64,000 nt of DNA from Chloroflexota bacterium (GTDB lineage Bacteria > Chloroflexota > Dehalococcoidia > FW602-bin16), in contig SCTZ01000179.1 of assembly GCA_004297765.1 (NCBI GenBank), forward strand, positions 1 to 64,000, read 5' to 3'. The translations under genes and the position numbers were made by a program. The notes beneath the pieces are model-generated. The model searched no databases. It was not told the DNA's origin and saw nothing but the letters and a program-made list of their open reading frames with translations. This document shows, one piece after another, positions 16,830 to 25,877 of this stretch (within the stretch, counting starts at the first letter, position 1; each line of letters begins with the position of its first letter).

Positions 16830-17813
16830 TTAGGCCTTTAGCACAATCATCCACGCGGCCGTCACGAAGATGTTTACCAGCGCCAGGGGCAGGAGGACCA
16901 GCCAGCCAAGGCGCATGAGGCGGTCGTAGCGGACGCGCGGGAAGGTGGCACGCAGCCAGAGAAACAGGAAGATGAGGGCTGCGACCTTGATCACGAACCA
17001 GGCCAGCGGCGGCAGCCAGGGACCGCGCCAGCCGCCCAGGTAGAGCGTGGTGATCAGCGCGCAGATGGCCACCATGTTCAGGTACTCGGCCATGTAGAAC
17101 ATGGCGAACTTGAAGCCCCCGTACTCGGTAAGATACCCGCCGGTCAACTCGGTGTCCGCCTCGGGCAGATCGAAGGGCGGACGATTGGACTCGGCCATGC
17201 CCGCGATCAAGAAGACGATGAAGCCAAGCGGCTCGAGCAGGATGAACGGAATGCTCTGAGCTTGGACGATCTGGACCAGGCTAAGAGAGCCGGCCAGCAT
17301 GACCACGCCCACCAGCGCCAGCCCCAGCGAGATCTCATAGCTAATGAGCTGGGCTGAAGAGCGCACCCCGCCCAGGAGCGAGTACTTGTTGTTGGACGAC
17401 CAGCCACCCAGCACGATGCCATAGATGCCCAGAGCGCCCGCGGCCATCACATACAGCACGGCCACGTCCACGTTGGCCACCCACAGCTCGATCTGTTGCC
17501 CGAAGAGGCTCACCGGCTCACCGAACGGTATCACCGCGAAGACAGCGAGAGCGGTGGCCAGGGAGATCGCCGGAGCCAGGGCGTGCATCAGCTTGTTGGC
17601 CCCGTTCGGCAGCGTATCCTCCTTGAACAACAGCTTGATGGCGTCGGCCAGCAACTGCAAGAGACCGAACGGGCCCACCCGGTTAGGGCCAACGCGAATC
17701 TGGAAGCGGGCGATCATCTTGCGCTCCACCCACACCAGAAAACCGAATAGGGTCAGGAGAACCACCAGGAGCACGATGGTCTTGACCAGCGCCATCAGCA
17801 CGACGGTGGTCAT
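16830..17813 (-). CDS. nuoH: NADH-quinone oxidoreductase subunit H
   Basis: A 327-residue membrane subunit that links the quinone site to the proton-pumping arm. It has the family blocks ERKMIARFQIRVGPNRVGP, QLLADAIKLLFKED, SAQLISYEISLGLALVGV, ESNRPPFDLPEADTELTGGY and FPRVRYDRLMRLGW. Its ATG overlaps the nuoG stop (ATGA). The length is standard. About 200 bases of repeat-bearing sequence separate it from nuoI. Confidence 0.96.
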   Translation of the reverse strand: MTTVVLMALVKTIVLLVVLLTLFGFLVWVERKMIARFQIRVGPNRVGPFGLLQLLADAIKLLFKEDTLPNGANKLMHALAPAISLATALAVFAVIPFGEPVSLFGQQIELWVANVDVAVLYVMAAGALGIYGIVLGGWSSNNKYSLLGGVRSSAQLISYEISLGLALVGVVMLAGSLSLVQIVQAQSIPFILLEPLGFIVFLIAGMAESNRPPFDLPEADTELTGGYLTEYGGFKFAMFYMAEYLNMVAICALITTLYLGGWRGPWLPPLAWFVIKVAALIFLFLWLRATFPRVRYDRLMRLGWLVLLPLALVNIFVTAAWMIVLKA

Positions 17814-20071
17814 GTCACGGACTCCCCGTCGCCCGCAGCCCGGCCCTCGGACACAGGTGCGCAGGATCGGCGCAGCTCTTCTAGCTCGCGCCAGGTAAGT
17901 CCCAACTCCCCCAGGGCGACATAAGAAGCGCCCGCATATCCCTCGACGGCCTGGCCGATCTCGGCCAGAACCTCCTCCGGCGACTCATAGCGGAAGCTGC
18001 CGCCCAACTCGCGCGCGACGGCACAGATCTGACGCCAATCTTCTGTGATCTCTGCCGGCGACTCCATGGCCCGCCGCAGCCGCTGCACGCGATGCTCCAC
18101 GCTGGTCAGCGTTCCCTCTAGCTCGGCAAAGCTGACGCCCGGCAGAACCACGTGAGCCAGCTCGGCGGTGGGCGTAAAGAAGAGGTCCTGAACCACCAGC
18201 AGGTCCAAATCGTGTATGGCCCGACGCAATTCGGGATCATAGGGACGCTCGCCCACAGGGTCGCGGTGCAGCACGTACACGGCGCGCACCGGTGGCTGCG
18301 GTCCGCACAGCATCTGGCGGAAGCTACGGCCTGGCTCCGCGGGCACGGATTCTCTCCAGAGCTGCATCAGCTCGGCTCGGATGGCGAAATCCTGCAGGCC
18401 ACGGCGACCGGGCAACAAATCCGGCAGGACCCCCAGCTCCAGCGCACCCCAGGAGTTGGCGTCCGGCACCAGCCCCATCACGCCGGTGGGACTCTCTCCG
18501 CGCGCCGCGATCAGCTCCTGCATCGACTCCCGAAGCTCATCGCCGTCTTGCTTGCCCTCGATGTCCAGCCTGTAGAGCACGACAACCGGTTCGGTCACGC
18601 CGAGCAGGTGCACAGCCTCCGCAGCAAACTCACTCCGCACACCGAGCCTTTGCGCCCACTGAAGCGATGCCCCCCTCCGTGCCCCCAATTCCGCATTCCG
18701 CATTCCGACTTCCGAATTATTGTTCGTCCCGTTCGATCCGATGCTGATCTCGGCGGCCAACTGCCGCAGCAGATCAGGTATCCGCCCGCGTCCAACGTTG
18801 AGCCACAGAGCGTTGTAATCGACCAGGTCGATCTCGCGCTGTCCTATGACTATGAGCCGGACACCACGTCGGGCCGCTTTTTTCAGGCGCAGGTCCAGCA
18901 CGGGCTGCTCCACTAGCGGGTCGGCGTCGATCAGAACGACACACGTGGCCCGCTCCAGATCGGCGATGCTGGCTTGAGTCCAGGACGCGAGGGGAAGGGT
19001 GACGGCTGCCCCGTCCAGGCGATGATCGACGTTGTTGGTTCCTAGCACAACGCGAAAGAGCTTTTGAAAGAGGTATAGCTCTTCGTTGGAGCGATTCGGC
19101 GCGGCCAGACCGCCGCTGGCCATCGAGCCGTACGTCTCGTGTAGCTCGCGCCAGCGCTGACCGAGCTCGGTCAGCGCCTCGGCCAAGGTGGCCGGCACAA
19201 GCTTGCCGTTCCGGCGCACCAGCGGCGTAGTCAGCCTCTCCGGCGAGTTCACGAAGTTGTACTCGAAGCGACCGCGATCACACAGCCAGGGCTCGTTGAC
19301 GTCCTCGTTGGTACGCGGCGATACGCGCTGAATGGCCTGCTTGCGCAGGACCCCCTCCGTGCGCATGTCATAATTCACGTTGCAGCCCACGCTGCAGCGA
19401 GTGCAGACACTGGGCGTGGGACAGAGATCCCAGGGGCGGGACCGGAATCGGTACAGAGCGCTGGTGAGCGCGCCCACCACACATAAATCGATGGTATTTC
19501 CGGAGAACGGTGAGTCGAACACCCGACCCTGAAGCACGCCCACCTCGCTCCAGGTCCCGCGATTGACAAAGGTTAGACTCTCGTCGCCCGCGATCTCCCG
19601 GCAGAAGCGGACGCAGCGTGTACACATGATGCAGCGCTCCCGATCGAGCACTATGTACTTGCTCAGCCTGATGGGCTTGACGAAATGACGCTTGACGTCC
19701 GCGTAGTTGCTGACGGCCGGCCCGTACTTGAAGGTGTTGTCCTGCAGCGGACACTCACCACCTTTGTCGCAGATGGGGCAATCCAGCGGATGATTGATCA
19801 GAAGGAATTCCAGGATGGCTTTGCGAGCCTGGACCACGGCCGGCGTGCCGGTATTAACGACCATACCATCGGCCACCGGAGTGGTGCAAGCGGTCTGCAG
19901 GCGAGGCATCTTCTCGATCTCTACCAGGCACATCCGGCAGGCACCCACCGGCACCATACGCTCGTAATAGCAGAAGATCGGAATCTCAATCCCCAACTGG
20001 CGGGCCGCCTCGACCACCAGCGTCCCACGGGGCACCGTGACCGAGCGGCCATCGATTGTCAATGTAACCAT
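17810..20071 (-). CDS. nuoG: NADH-quinone oxidoreductase subunit G
   Basis: A 753-residue iron-sulfur subunit of the complex I hydrophilic arm. The N-terminal 2Fe-2S site is CYYERMVPVGACRMC, then the His/Cys cluster HPLDCPICDKGGEC, then CIMCTRCVRFC. A further CTRCSVGC with a later Cys (WLCDRG) indicates the extra N7 cluster seen in Thermus and E. coli enzymes. A degenerate molybdopterin-oxidoreductase-like domain follows, shorter than in E. coli. Around residues 451-464 a short in-frame insertion (SEVGMRNAELGA) is a translated copy of the CCGCATT repeat. Confidence 0.95.
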   Translation of the reverse strand: MVTLTIDGRSVTVPRGTLVVEAARQLGIEIPIFCYYERMVPVGACRMCLVEIEKMPRLQTACTTPVADGMVVNTGTPAVVQARKAILEFLLINHPLDCPICDKGGECPLQDNTFKYGPAVSNYADVKRHFVKPIRLSKYIVLDRERCIMCTRCVRFCREIAGDESLTFVNRGTWSEVGVLQGRVFDSPFSGNTIDLCVVGALTSALYRFRSRPWDLCPTPSVCTRCSVGCNVNYDMRTEGVLRKQAIQRVSPRTNEDVNEPWLCDRGRFEYNFVNSPERLTTPLVRRNGKLVPATLAEALTELGQRWRELHETYGSMASGGLAAPNRSNEELYLFQKLFRVVLGTNNVDHRLDGAAVTLPLASWTQASIADLERATCVVLIDADPLVEQPVLDLRLKKAARRGVRLIVIGQREIDLVDYNALWLNVGRGRIPDLLRQLAAEISIGSNGTNNNSEVGMRNAELGARRGASLQWAQRLGVRSEFAAEAVHLLGVTEPVVVLYRLDIEGKQDGDELRESMQELIAARGESPTGVMGLVPDANSWGALELGVLPDLLPGRRGLQDFAIRAELMQLWRESVPAEPGRSFRQMLCGPQPPVRAVYVLHRDPVGERPYDPELRRAIHDLDLLVVQDLFFTPTAELAHVVLPGVSFAELEGTLTSVEHRVQRLRRAMESPAEITEDWRQICAVARELGGSFRYESPEEVLAEIGQAVEGYAGASYVALGELGLTWRELEELRRSCAPVSEGRAAGDGESVT
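18681..18720. repeat. CCGCATTCCGCATT-type repeat inside nuoG
   Basis: This copy lies within the nuoG coding sequence and keeps the frame open. Compare 15168-15209 and 37656-37690. Confidence 0.75.
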
Positions 20072-20123
20072 CTGCTTTCGCCTTTTTCCCTTTTCCCCTT
20101 TTTCCCCAGCGGCCGAAGGCCGC

Positions 20124-21392
20124 CTACGTTGGGCATCGTCCGTGCCTCACATGGTACTCGAACTCATCGCGAAAGAGATGGATGCTGCTGGTGAGCGGGG
20201 CGATGGCTCCCTCTAGGAGGGCGCAGAGCGCGTTGTTGTGCGCCATCTCACAGATCGCGAGCACCCGGTCGATGTCCTCGCTGGTACCCGCGCCGTCCAC
20301 GATGCGCGACAGCACCTTGACCATCCAGAAGGTCCCCTCGCGGCAGGGCGTGCACTTCCCGCACGACTCGTGGTAGTAGAACTCGGTGGTGCGCAGCATG
20401 GCGTGCGGGATGCAGACCGAGTCGTCCATCACGATCACGCCCGCTGAGCCCAGCATGGATCCGATCTTCATCAGCGTGTCGTACTCCATGGGCGTGTCCA
20501 GATGCTCCGGCGTGAGCAGGGCGGCTGAGCTTCCGCCCGGGATGAAGGCCTTGAGGCGGCGCCCCTCGCGCAATCCGCCGCCGTGCTCCTCGATCAACTC
20601 CCGGGCCGTCACGCCGAGCGGCAACTCGACCCAGCCGGGCCGCTTCACCAGACCGCTCAGGCAGTAGATCTTCGGCCCAGTGTTGCGTGGCGGAACGCCG
20701 ATGCTCGCGTACCACTCGGGGCCGTTGACGATAATGTGTGGCACGTTGACCAGCGTCTCCACGTTGTTGACCACCGTGGGACTGGCATAAAGGCCGGCTA
20801 TCGCGGGGAAGGGCGGCTTCGAGCGCGGCATGGGTCGTTTGCCCTCCAGCGATTCGAGCAGGGCCGTCTCCTCGCCGCAGATATAGGCCCCGGCTCCTCG
20901 AAACAGCGTGATCTCCAACGCGAAATCGGTCCCCAGGATCTTGCGACCGAGATAGCCTTTCTCCATGGCCTGACCGATGGCTCGCTCCAGCAGGTCGGCC
21001 TCCTCGGCGAACTCACCGCGCATGTATACAAAAGCCCGCTGGCAGCCGATGGCGTAGGACGCGATAGCGATGCCCTCCACCAACTGATGAGGGTCGGCCT
21101 GGAGCAGAGCGCGATCTTTGAAGGTACCCGGCTCGCTCTCGTCGGCGTTGCAGACCACGTACCTGGTCAGCTTCGGGTCGGCCGGAATGAAGGACCACTT
21201 GTTGCCCGTGGGAAAGCCGGCTCCGCCGCGGCCGCGCAGCCCCGAGCTCTTGACCATCTCGATGACCTGGGCCGGGCTCAGCTCCTTGACGGCCTTGGTC
21301 AGCCCCTGATAGCCTCCGCGGGCCAGGTAGCCGTCGATATCCCGGACCTCGGGATGGCCGGCGTTGCGCAGCAGGACCGGCTCAAAGCTCAT
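20124..21392 (-). CDS. nuoF: NADH-quinone oxidoreductase subunit F (NADH/FMN binding)
   Basis: A 422-residue subunit that oxidises NADH through FMN and cluster N3. The FMN/NADH glycine-rich motif RGRGGAGFPTGNKW, the NADESEPGTFKDR block, GAGAYICGEETAL and the N3 ligands ESCGKCTPCREG plus a later Cys (ALCALLEG) are all present. Its ATG overlaps the nuoE stop. The length is standard. Confidence 0.96.
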   Translation of the reverse strand: MSFEPVLLRNAGHPEVRDIDGYLARGGYQGLTKAVKELSPAQVIEMVKSSGLRGRGGAGFPTGNKWSFIPADPKLTRYVVCNADESEPGTFKDRALLQADPHQLVEGIAIASYAIGCQRAFVYMRGEFAEEADLLERAIGQAMEKGYLGRKILGTDFALEITLFRGAGAYICGEETALLESLEGKRPMPRSKPPFPAIAGLYASPTVVNNVETLVNVPHIIVNGPEWYASIGVPPRNTGPKIYCLSGLVKRPGWVELPLGVTARELIEEHGGGLREGRRLKAFIPGGSSAALLTPEHLDTPMEYDTLMKIGSMLGSAGVIVMDDSVCIPHAMLRTTEFYYHESCGKCTPCREGTFWMVKVLSRIVDGAGTSEDIDRVLAICEMAHNNALCALLEGAIAPLTSSIHLFRDEFEYHVRHGRCPT

Positions 21393-21877
21393 GCCTTCCC
21401 CTCGCTGGCCCGCGCTCGTAGCTCGTTCACGATGGACTCGACGCGCTCTGGTGTCAGATTGCCGTAGTACTGCTCGTCCACCATCATCATGGGTCCCAGG
21501 TCACAGGCCGCCAGGCATTCTGCCCTTCTCAGGCTGAACAGCCCATCGGCCGTCGTCCCGCCCACCGGCACGTCCAGGAAGCGCGAGAGATGGTCGATGA
21601 TTCGATCGGAGCCGACCAGGTAGCACGCCAGGCTATCGCAGACCGCCAACACATACCTGCCCACCGGCTCGCGGTAGAGCATGCTGTAAAACGTCACTAG
21701 CTCGTTGAGGGCGTTGGGGTCGTACTCGAACAGCGCGGCCACCTCGCCCAGGACATCGGGCGGCAGATAGCCCTTCTCTCTCTGCGCGATGCGCAGCGCC
21801 CCCACCAGCGCCGAGCGCCGGGAGGGGTATTTTTGTATTTCCTGGCGGATCCTGTCCTGTGTTTGCTTCAAGAGCAA
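21389..21877 (-). CDS. nuoE: NADH-quinone oxidoreductase subunit E
   Basis: A 162-residue thioredoxin-like subunit with the 2Fe-2S cluster N1a, ligated by CDSLAC and the later AECLAACDLG. The frame is open to 22000, but that upstream part is repeat sequence. I place the start at the TTG at 21877, which has AGGAGA 6 bases upstream and gives the usual length. It is separated from nuoD by about 370 bases of MITE-like repeat, unusual for this operon. Confidence 0.93.
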   Translation of the reverse strand: MLLKQTQDRIRQEIQKYPSRRSALVGALRIAQREKGYLPPDVLGEVAALFEYDPNALNELVTFYSMLYREPVGRYVLAVCDSLACYLVGSDRIIDHLSRFLDVPVGGTTADGLFSLRRAECLAACDLGPMMMVDEQYYGNLTPERVESIVNELRARASEGKA

Positions 21878-21956
21878 TGCGATTCTCCTGTTGCCCCAAC
21901 GAAACAAGGTGGTACACCAGTCAGCACTGCCCTCAGGAGTGGGCAGGTTCCGGTGT

Positions 21957-22174
21957 CGATGACATCGGGATAGCTGACGCGCCATCCTCTCCCTTCGCAA
22001 AGGGAGAGGGCTAGGGTGAGGGTCCCCCTGCCACTGCCGGCAATATCGTCTCCAAGACAGATTCTTTCTTCAGCAGGATCCGATTCACCAGTCATCATTG
22101 GCTCCGGTTGGCGACCCATCGGCATCAGGGGCTGAACCCTCACCCTGACCCTCTCCCTTTGCGAAGGGAGAGGG
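21957..22174 (-). repeat. MITE-like palindromic element B, copy 1 (between nuoD and nuoE)
   Basis: The element carries two inverted hairpin units, each a CCCTCTCCCTT/AAGGGAGAGGG stem followed by a GGGTGAGGGT tail, facing each other. One end has GGGATAGCTGACG. The reverse complement aligns with 50238-50400, including the central block GTTCAGCCCCTGA. No coding capacity is evident. It probably spreads by a trans-acting transposase not encoded here. Confidence 0.8.
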
Positions 22175-22248
22175 GACTGACACGTCCTCGTGCCCAAGCA
22201 TTGACACAGATTTTGCCCACGCCTGAGGGCTGGACCCCACCCCCCACC

Positions 22249-23403
22249 TCACCGGTCCACCTCTCCCAGCACGGGATCGAGGCTACCGATAATGGCGACC
22301 AGGTCGGCCAGGAGCTGTCCGTGGGCGGCCTGGGGGAGCGTCTGGAGATTCATGAACGAGGGCGCCTTGACATGGCAGCGATACGGACGGCCGCTGCCGT
22401 CGCTAACGATGTAGAAGCCGATCTCGCCGCGCGGTGACTCGATGCATGAGAACACCTCGCCGGCCGGAGTATGGTAGCCTTCCGTGACGAGCTTGAAATG
22501 GTGGATCACCGCCTCCATGCTGGTGGCCAGCTCGGCGCGTGGCGGCAGTACCATCTTGCGCTCGGCGCACATGTAAGATCCCTCCGGGATGCGCTGGAGA
22601 GCCTGGTCGACGATGCGCAAGCTCTGGCGGATCTCCTCCATGCGCACCATGTAGCGGTCGTAGACGTCACCGTTGGTGCCCAGCGGCACATCGAACTCGT
22701 ACTGCTCATAGCCGGAGTAGGGAGTGCTCTTGCGGATGTCCCAATCCACGCCCGAGGCCCGCAGGCTCGGCCCGGAAAGCCCCAGGGCTATCCCGTCCTC
22801 CGGCGCGATCTTGCCGATCCCGACCGTACGCTGCAGCCAGATCTCGTTATGGGTCAGCAGGTGATGGAGTTCCTCCAGCCGAGCAGGAAACCAGTCGAGA
22901 AAGGCGTGCACCTGCTTTTCAAAGCCAGGGGGCAGGTCCATGTAGAGGCCACCCGGTCGAATATAGCTGGTCATCATGCGCGCTCCCGAGACCAGCTCGA
23001 AGATATCCAGGATGTGCTCGCGATCCTGGTAGGTATATAGGAACACGCTGACTGCTCCCAGGTCTATAGCCTGGGTGCCAAGCCAGACCAGATGGCTCTG
23101 GATGCGGGTCAGCTCGGCCAGCAGGACACGAACGACCTGGGCCCGCGGCGGGATCTCCACCTCCCATAGCTTCTCCACGGCCAGCGCGTAGGCCAGGTTG
23201 TTGGAGAGCGGAGCCAAATAGTCCATACGATCGGTCAGAACGACGCACTGGTGATAGGTGCGGTTCTCGTAGGTCTTCTCGAAGCCAGTATGTAAGAAAC
23301 CGATATCCGGCTTCACGCCCACGACCCGCTCGCCCTCCAGCTCCACGATCAAGCGCAGCACGCCGTGGGTGCTGGGGTGCTGGGGGCCCATATTCAGAAC
23401 CAT
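22249..23403 (-). CDS. nuoD: NADH-quinone oxidoreductase subunit D
   Basis: The 49-kDa subunit, lining the quinone site with NuoB. It has NMGPQHPSTHGVLR at the start and the family blocks GFEKTYENRTYHQ, RMDYLAPLSNNLAY, PGGLYMDLPPGF and SPRGEIGFYIVSDGSGRPYR. The frame is open to 23646, overlapping nuoC, but the only ATG near the domain start is at 23403, giving 384 residues; its Shine-Dalgarno is weak, so re-initiation after nuoC or a non-ATG start a few codons upstream is possible. Confidence 0.94.
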   Translation of the reverse strand: MVLNMGPQHPSTHGVLRLIVELEGERVVGVKPDIGFLHTGFEKTYENRTYHQCVVLTDRMDYLAPLSNNLAYALAVEKLWEVEIPPRAQVVRVLLAELTRIQSHLVWLGTQAIDLGAVSVFLYTYQDREHILDIFELVSGARMMTSYIRPGGLYMDLPPGFEKQVHAFLDWFPARLEELHHLLTHNEIWLQRTVGIGKIAPEDGIALGLSGPSLRASGVDWDIRKSTPYSGYEQYEFDVPLGTNGDVYDRYMVRMEEIRQSLRIVDQALQRIPEGSYMCAERKMVLPPRAELATSMEAVIHHFKLVTEGYHTPAGEVFSCIESPRGEIGFYIVSDGSGRPYRCHVKAPSFMNLQTLPQAAHGQLLADLVAIIGSLDPVLGEVDR

Positions 23404-23441
23404 CGTCTCGCGCTCGTCTGGGGCCGCTTGGTAGTCGATAG

Positions 23442-23990
23442 CTAATATCCTTCGCGTTGCTGCTGTTTCACTTTGCCGACGGAGAAGGAGAACTCCACCT
23501 CCTCGATGGTGAGCGGGTAGTCTTTGCGCAGGGGATGCCCCTGCCAGGTGTCTGGCATCAGGATACGCCGCAGATCCGGGTGCCCCTCGAAGCCTACGCC
23601 GAACATGTCGTAAACCTCGCGCTCGGGGAAGTTGGCCGCCGGCCACACGCTCACGACCGAGGGCACTAGCTCGCCCTCTCCAATGCGCACGCGCAAGCGC
23701 AAACGCCGCCCGGTTTGGAGCGAGTAGAGATGATAGACCACACCGAAGTGCGGCCCATCGTCCAGCTTGAGGTAGTCCACGCCCGCTATATCACTCAGGT
23801 GGTCGAAACGCAGCTCAGGATCATTCCGCAGAAAAGCACAGATTTCTCGGACTGCCTCCCGAGCCACGACGACCGTCAACTCACCGAATTGAAAGGAAGC
23901 GGACACAACCGCTTCCGGAAACCCCTCCTCAAGCCTCCGGACCGTCTCCTGCTCCCACTCCGGCCATGTCGCACGCGCGCCTTCATCCAT
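23442..23990 (-). CDS. nuoC: NADH-quinone oxidoreductase subunit C
   Basis: A 182-residue protein, the 30-kDa hydrophilic subunit. The signature blocks [22 protein letters not shown] and [20 protein letters not shown] are intact. The interval to nuoB is 476 bases, filled by a MITE (24004-24151) and a GC-rich palindrome (24380-24414), so nuoC may need read-through or a secondary promoter. Confidence 0.95.
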   Translation of the reverse strand: MDEGARATWPEWEQETVRRLEEGFPEAVVSASFQFGELTVVVAREAVREICAFLRNDPELRFDHLSDIAGVDYLKLDDGPHFGVVYHLYSLQTGRRLRLRVRIGEGELVPSVVSVWPAANFPEREVYDMFGVGFEGHPDLRRILMPDTWQGHPLRKDYPLTIEEVEFSFSVGKVKQQQREGY

Positions 23991-24003
23991 TACCGCTACC
24001 CTC

Positions 24004-24151
24004 TAGATGGTGTCTGAGAAGCCATAGCCGATGTCCCCCGTCCCTGCCCCCGGGCACATGCAATGTGCCCCTACAGCGCGCCTCCCGTAGGGGCACATTG
24101 CATGTGCCCTGGGGGTGGGGATGCGAGGTCCGCCTTTTCAGACACCCTCTA
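24004..24151. mobile_element. MITE-like element A, copy 1 (between nuoB and nuoC)
   Basis: 148 bases with near-perfect 18-base terminal inverted repeats (TAGATGGTGTCTGAGAAG at the left; CTTTTCAGACACCCTCTA at the right) and terminal TA. The interior is a long palindrome with arms of about 23 bases around GGGCACATGCAATGTGCCCC. It is nearly identical to 40133-40285. Terminal TA fits target-site use by Tc1/mariner-IS630 transposases. No transposase is encoded in the window. Confidence 0.88.
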
Positions 24152-24379
24152 CAGCAGTTGGCACAATCGCCGGGCAATCGAGAAGGGTAGCGAGTCCGCA
24201 GTCCTTCTGCGGAAGGACCGCGTCAATCCTGGCTCGATGGCGCCGGCCAAGGTTTGACGGCATGACCTTATTCCGTCGGGTCCCCAGCCCCCTCGATCTT
24301 GATGTGAATGGCTATTATCCCTGCCATGTAATCGAAACGTGGTCACAGGTCCTGGCCGGTGCACATCGCAGAAGCGCGC

Positions 24380-24414
24380 CCTGGGAGCGCCCGCCTGAGG
24401 CGGGCGCTCCCAGG
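24380..24414. repeat. GC-rich perfect palindrome (GGGAGCG family), copy 2
   Basis: Arms CCTGGGAGCGCCCGCC and complement around TGA. It is related to the palindrome at 16699-16733 and lies 53 bases after the nuoB stop. Confidence 0.85.
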
Positions 24415-24466
24415 AGACAGCGTCGCTCGGTTGTGACCACGCCCCGCCTAATCCCTGTTCCGCAAT

Positions 24467-25192
24467 TCACAGACTGCGGGCTATCTTCTCTTGCAGTGCG
24501 ATCAACCCGCCCAGCAGGGTCTCCGGCCGCGGCGGGCAGCCTGGCACATAGACGTCCACGGGCAGGATCTTGTCCACACCCTGGACCACAGCATAGTTGT
24601 TAAAGATGCCGGCGCAGGTAGCGCAATCGCCCATGGCGATGACCCACTTGGGGTCGGGCATCTGCTCATACAGCTCGATAATGGGCGGCACCATTTTCTG
24701 GCAGACGCGGCCGGACACGATCAGCAGATCGGCCTGGCGCGGTGAGGCGCGCATCATCTCCGAGCCGAAGCGGGCGATGTCGAAGCGCGAGGCGGCCGTG
24801 CACATCATCTCGATGGCGCAACAGGCCAGCCCAAACGTCAACGGCCACAACGAACGGCTGCGCCCCCAGGATTTGATCCGTCCCAGCGTGAGGTTCACCA
24901 GACCATCGCCGGAAATTGGTCGATCAACCCGAGAGCCGCCAGATGCCCGTGAGTCATACTGACGCATGGGACGCAAAGAATGCGGCGTGCCATCAGCAAC
25001 TCGATCGGTGTGCTGCAGGGTCGCCATGAGCCCATTTATATATGTCTGGTCGGCTAGCAAGTGTGGCGCGGAAACGTCAAGACCGCGCGCGGCAGGTCTG
25101 CCCTCATCAGGTTGAGAGCCCTCGTCAGGACGGTCGAAGGGTGATAGACCTCCGAGCTTACTTCGCCAGTCGATCGACAGCTCTAATCCCAT
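24467..25192 (-). CDS. nuoB: NADH-quinone oxidoreductase subunit B
   Basis: The subunit that carries the terminal cluster N2. The tandem cysteines in [11 protein letters not shown] (124-125), the Cys in MGDCATCAG (190) and the one in VPGCPPRPE (219) give a complete ligand set. At 241 residues it is longer than usual: about 105 residues precede the conserved core. The ATG at 25192 overlaps the end of nuoA and has GGGAG upstream; internal ATGs (for example at 25027) would give a more typical length. The core assignment is certain, the start less so. Confidence 0.94.
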   Translation of the reverse strand: MGLELSIDWRSKLGGLSPFDRPDEGSQPDEGRPAARGLDVSAPHLLADQTYINGLMATLQHTDRVADGTPHSLRPMRQYDSRASGGSRVDRPISGDGLVNLTLGRIKSWGRSRSLWPLTFGLACCAIEMMCTAASRFDIARFGSEMMRASPRQADLLIVSGRVCQKMVPPIIELYEQMPDPKWVIAMGDCATCAGIFNNYAVVQGVDKILPVDVYVPGCPPRPETLLGGLIALQEKIARSL

Positions 25193-25539
25193 TTGAACGC
25201 TCCCATCCGCCAGACGAAGAGATATCCCACCAGCAGGATCATCACGAAGATCAGCATCTCGATCAGCCCGAAGAGCTGCAAGCGCCGGAAGATGACGGCC
25301 CAGGGAAAGAAGAAGATAGCCTCGACGTCGAAGATGACGAACAGCATGGCCACCTGATAGAACTGGACCGGAAATCTCCGTCTAGCCGGCTGCAAAGGCG
25401 GAATGCCGCACTCGTACGGCATGCTCTTCAAGGCCGTTGGCCGGTGCGGACCGAGCCGGGACGACACCAGCATCACCACGCCCGCGAAGGCGCAAGCCAC
25501 CAGCACTAGAATCAGAATGGGAAGATAACTTTGTGCCAT
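25183..25539 (-). CDS. nuoA: NADH-quinone oxidoreductase subunit A
   Basis: A 118-residue, three-helix membrane subunit of complex I, first gene of the operon. It has the conserved block [20 protein letters not shown] and [12 protein letters not shown] with its conserved acidic residues. The ATG lies only about 7 bases after a -10 box, so the mRNA is probably leaderless. It overlaps nuoB by 10 bases. Confidence 0.95.
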   Translation of the reverse strand: MAQSYLPILILVLVACAFAGVVMLVSSRLGPHRPTALKSMPYECGIPPLQPARRRFPVQFYQVAMLFVIFDVEAIFFFPWAVIFRRLQLFGLIEMLIFVMILLVGYLFVWRMGAFKWD

Positions 25540-25545
25540 GCATTA

Positions 25546-25575
25546 ATCATACGGCCATGCAGCACGCACGGTCAA
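25546..25575 (-). promoter_or_regulatory. Predicted nuo operon promoter
   Basis: On the minus strand TTGACC (25570-25575) and TATGAT (25546-25551) are 18 bases apart. The start site would fall on or next to the A of the nuoA ATG at 25539. There is no room for a Shine-Dalgarno. The rest of 25576-25877 shows no gene. Confidence 0.55.
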
Positions 25576-25783
25576 ATCCAGACAATCGCTCAAGCGTCAG
25601 ACCCAGAAGGGGATAGGGCGTGTCGCGACGGGATCTACCAGCTAGATGGATGCTTCTATCTCAACCGCGACGCCATACTATTGCACGCGGGCCTGCGCAA
25701 GGCTTCAAGCTGAGTTAATGCCAGTCTGGCTGTGTTGCTCCCTGGCTTCCCCCGCTGCGTGGCGAGTCCTTATCGGGAAGTAA

Positions 25784-25789
25784 TATAAT
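25784..25789 (+). promoter_or_regulatory. Candidate -10 box upstream of the hybrid kinase
   Basis: A TATAAT lies 89 bases before the kinase ATG. No good -35 hexamer is found at 16-18 bases, so an alternative sigma factor or activator may be needed. Confidence 0.3.
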
Positions 25790-25877
25790 TTGAGTACGGA
25801 TTGTCCCGATGGAACACCGATTTTGAGTTTGGCAGTTACCAGGTGCCAGGGTAGCCAGACAGCAGAAGAATGCGACT

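Noticed and set aside
21990-22180. Possible CRISPR because of several similar 30-40 base units
   Set aside because: Units are palindromic, inverted to each other and few, without regular spacers or cas genes.
22539-23051. A 170-residue plus-strand frame inside nuoD
   Set aside because: Antisense shadow of a firmly identified gene; composition is Arg/Pro/Ser-rich as expected of GC-rich shadows.
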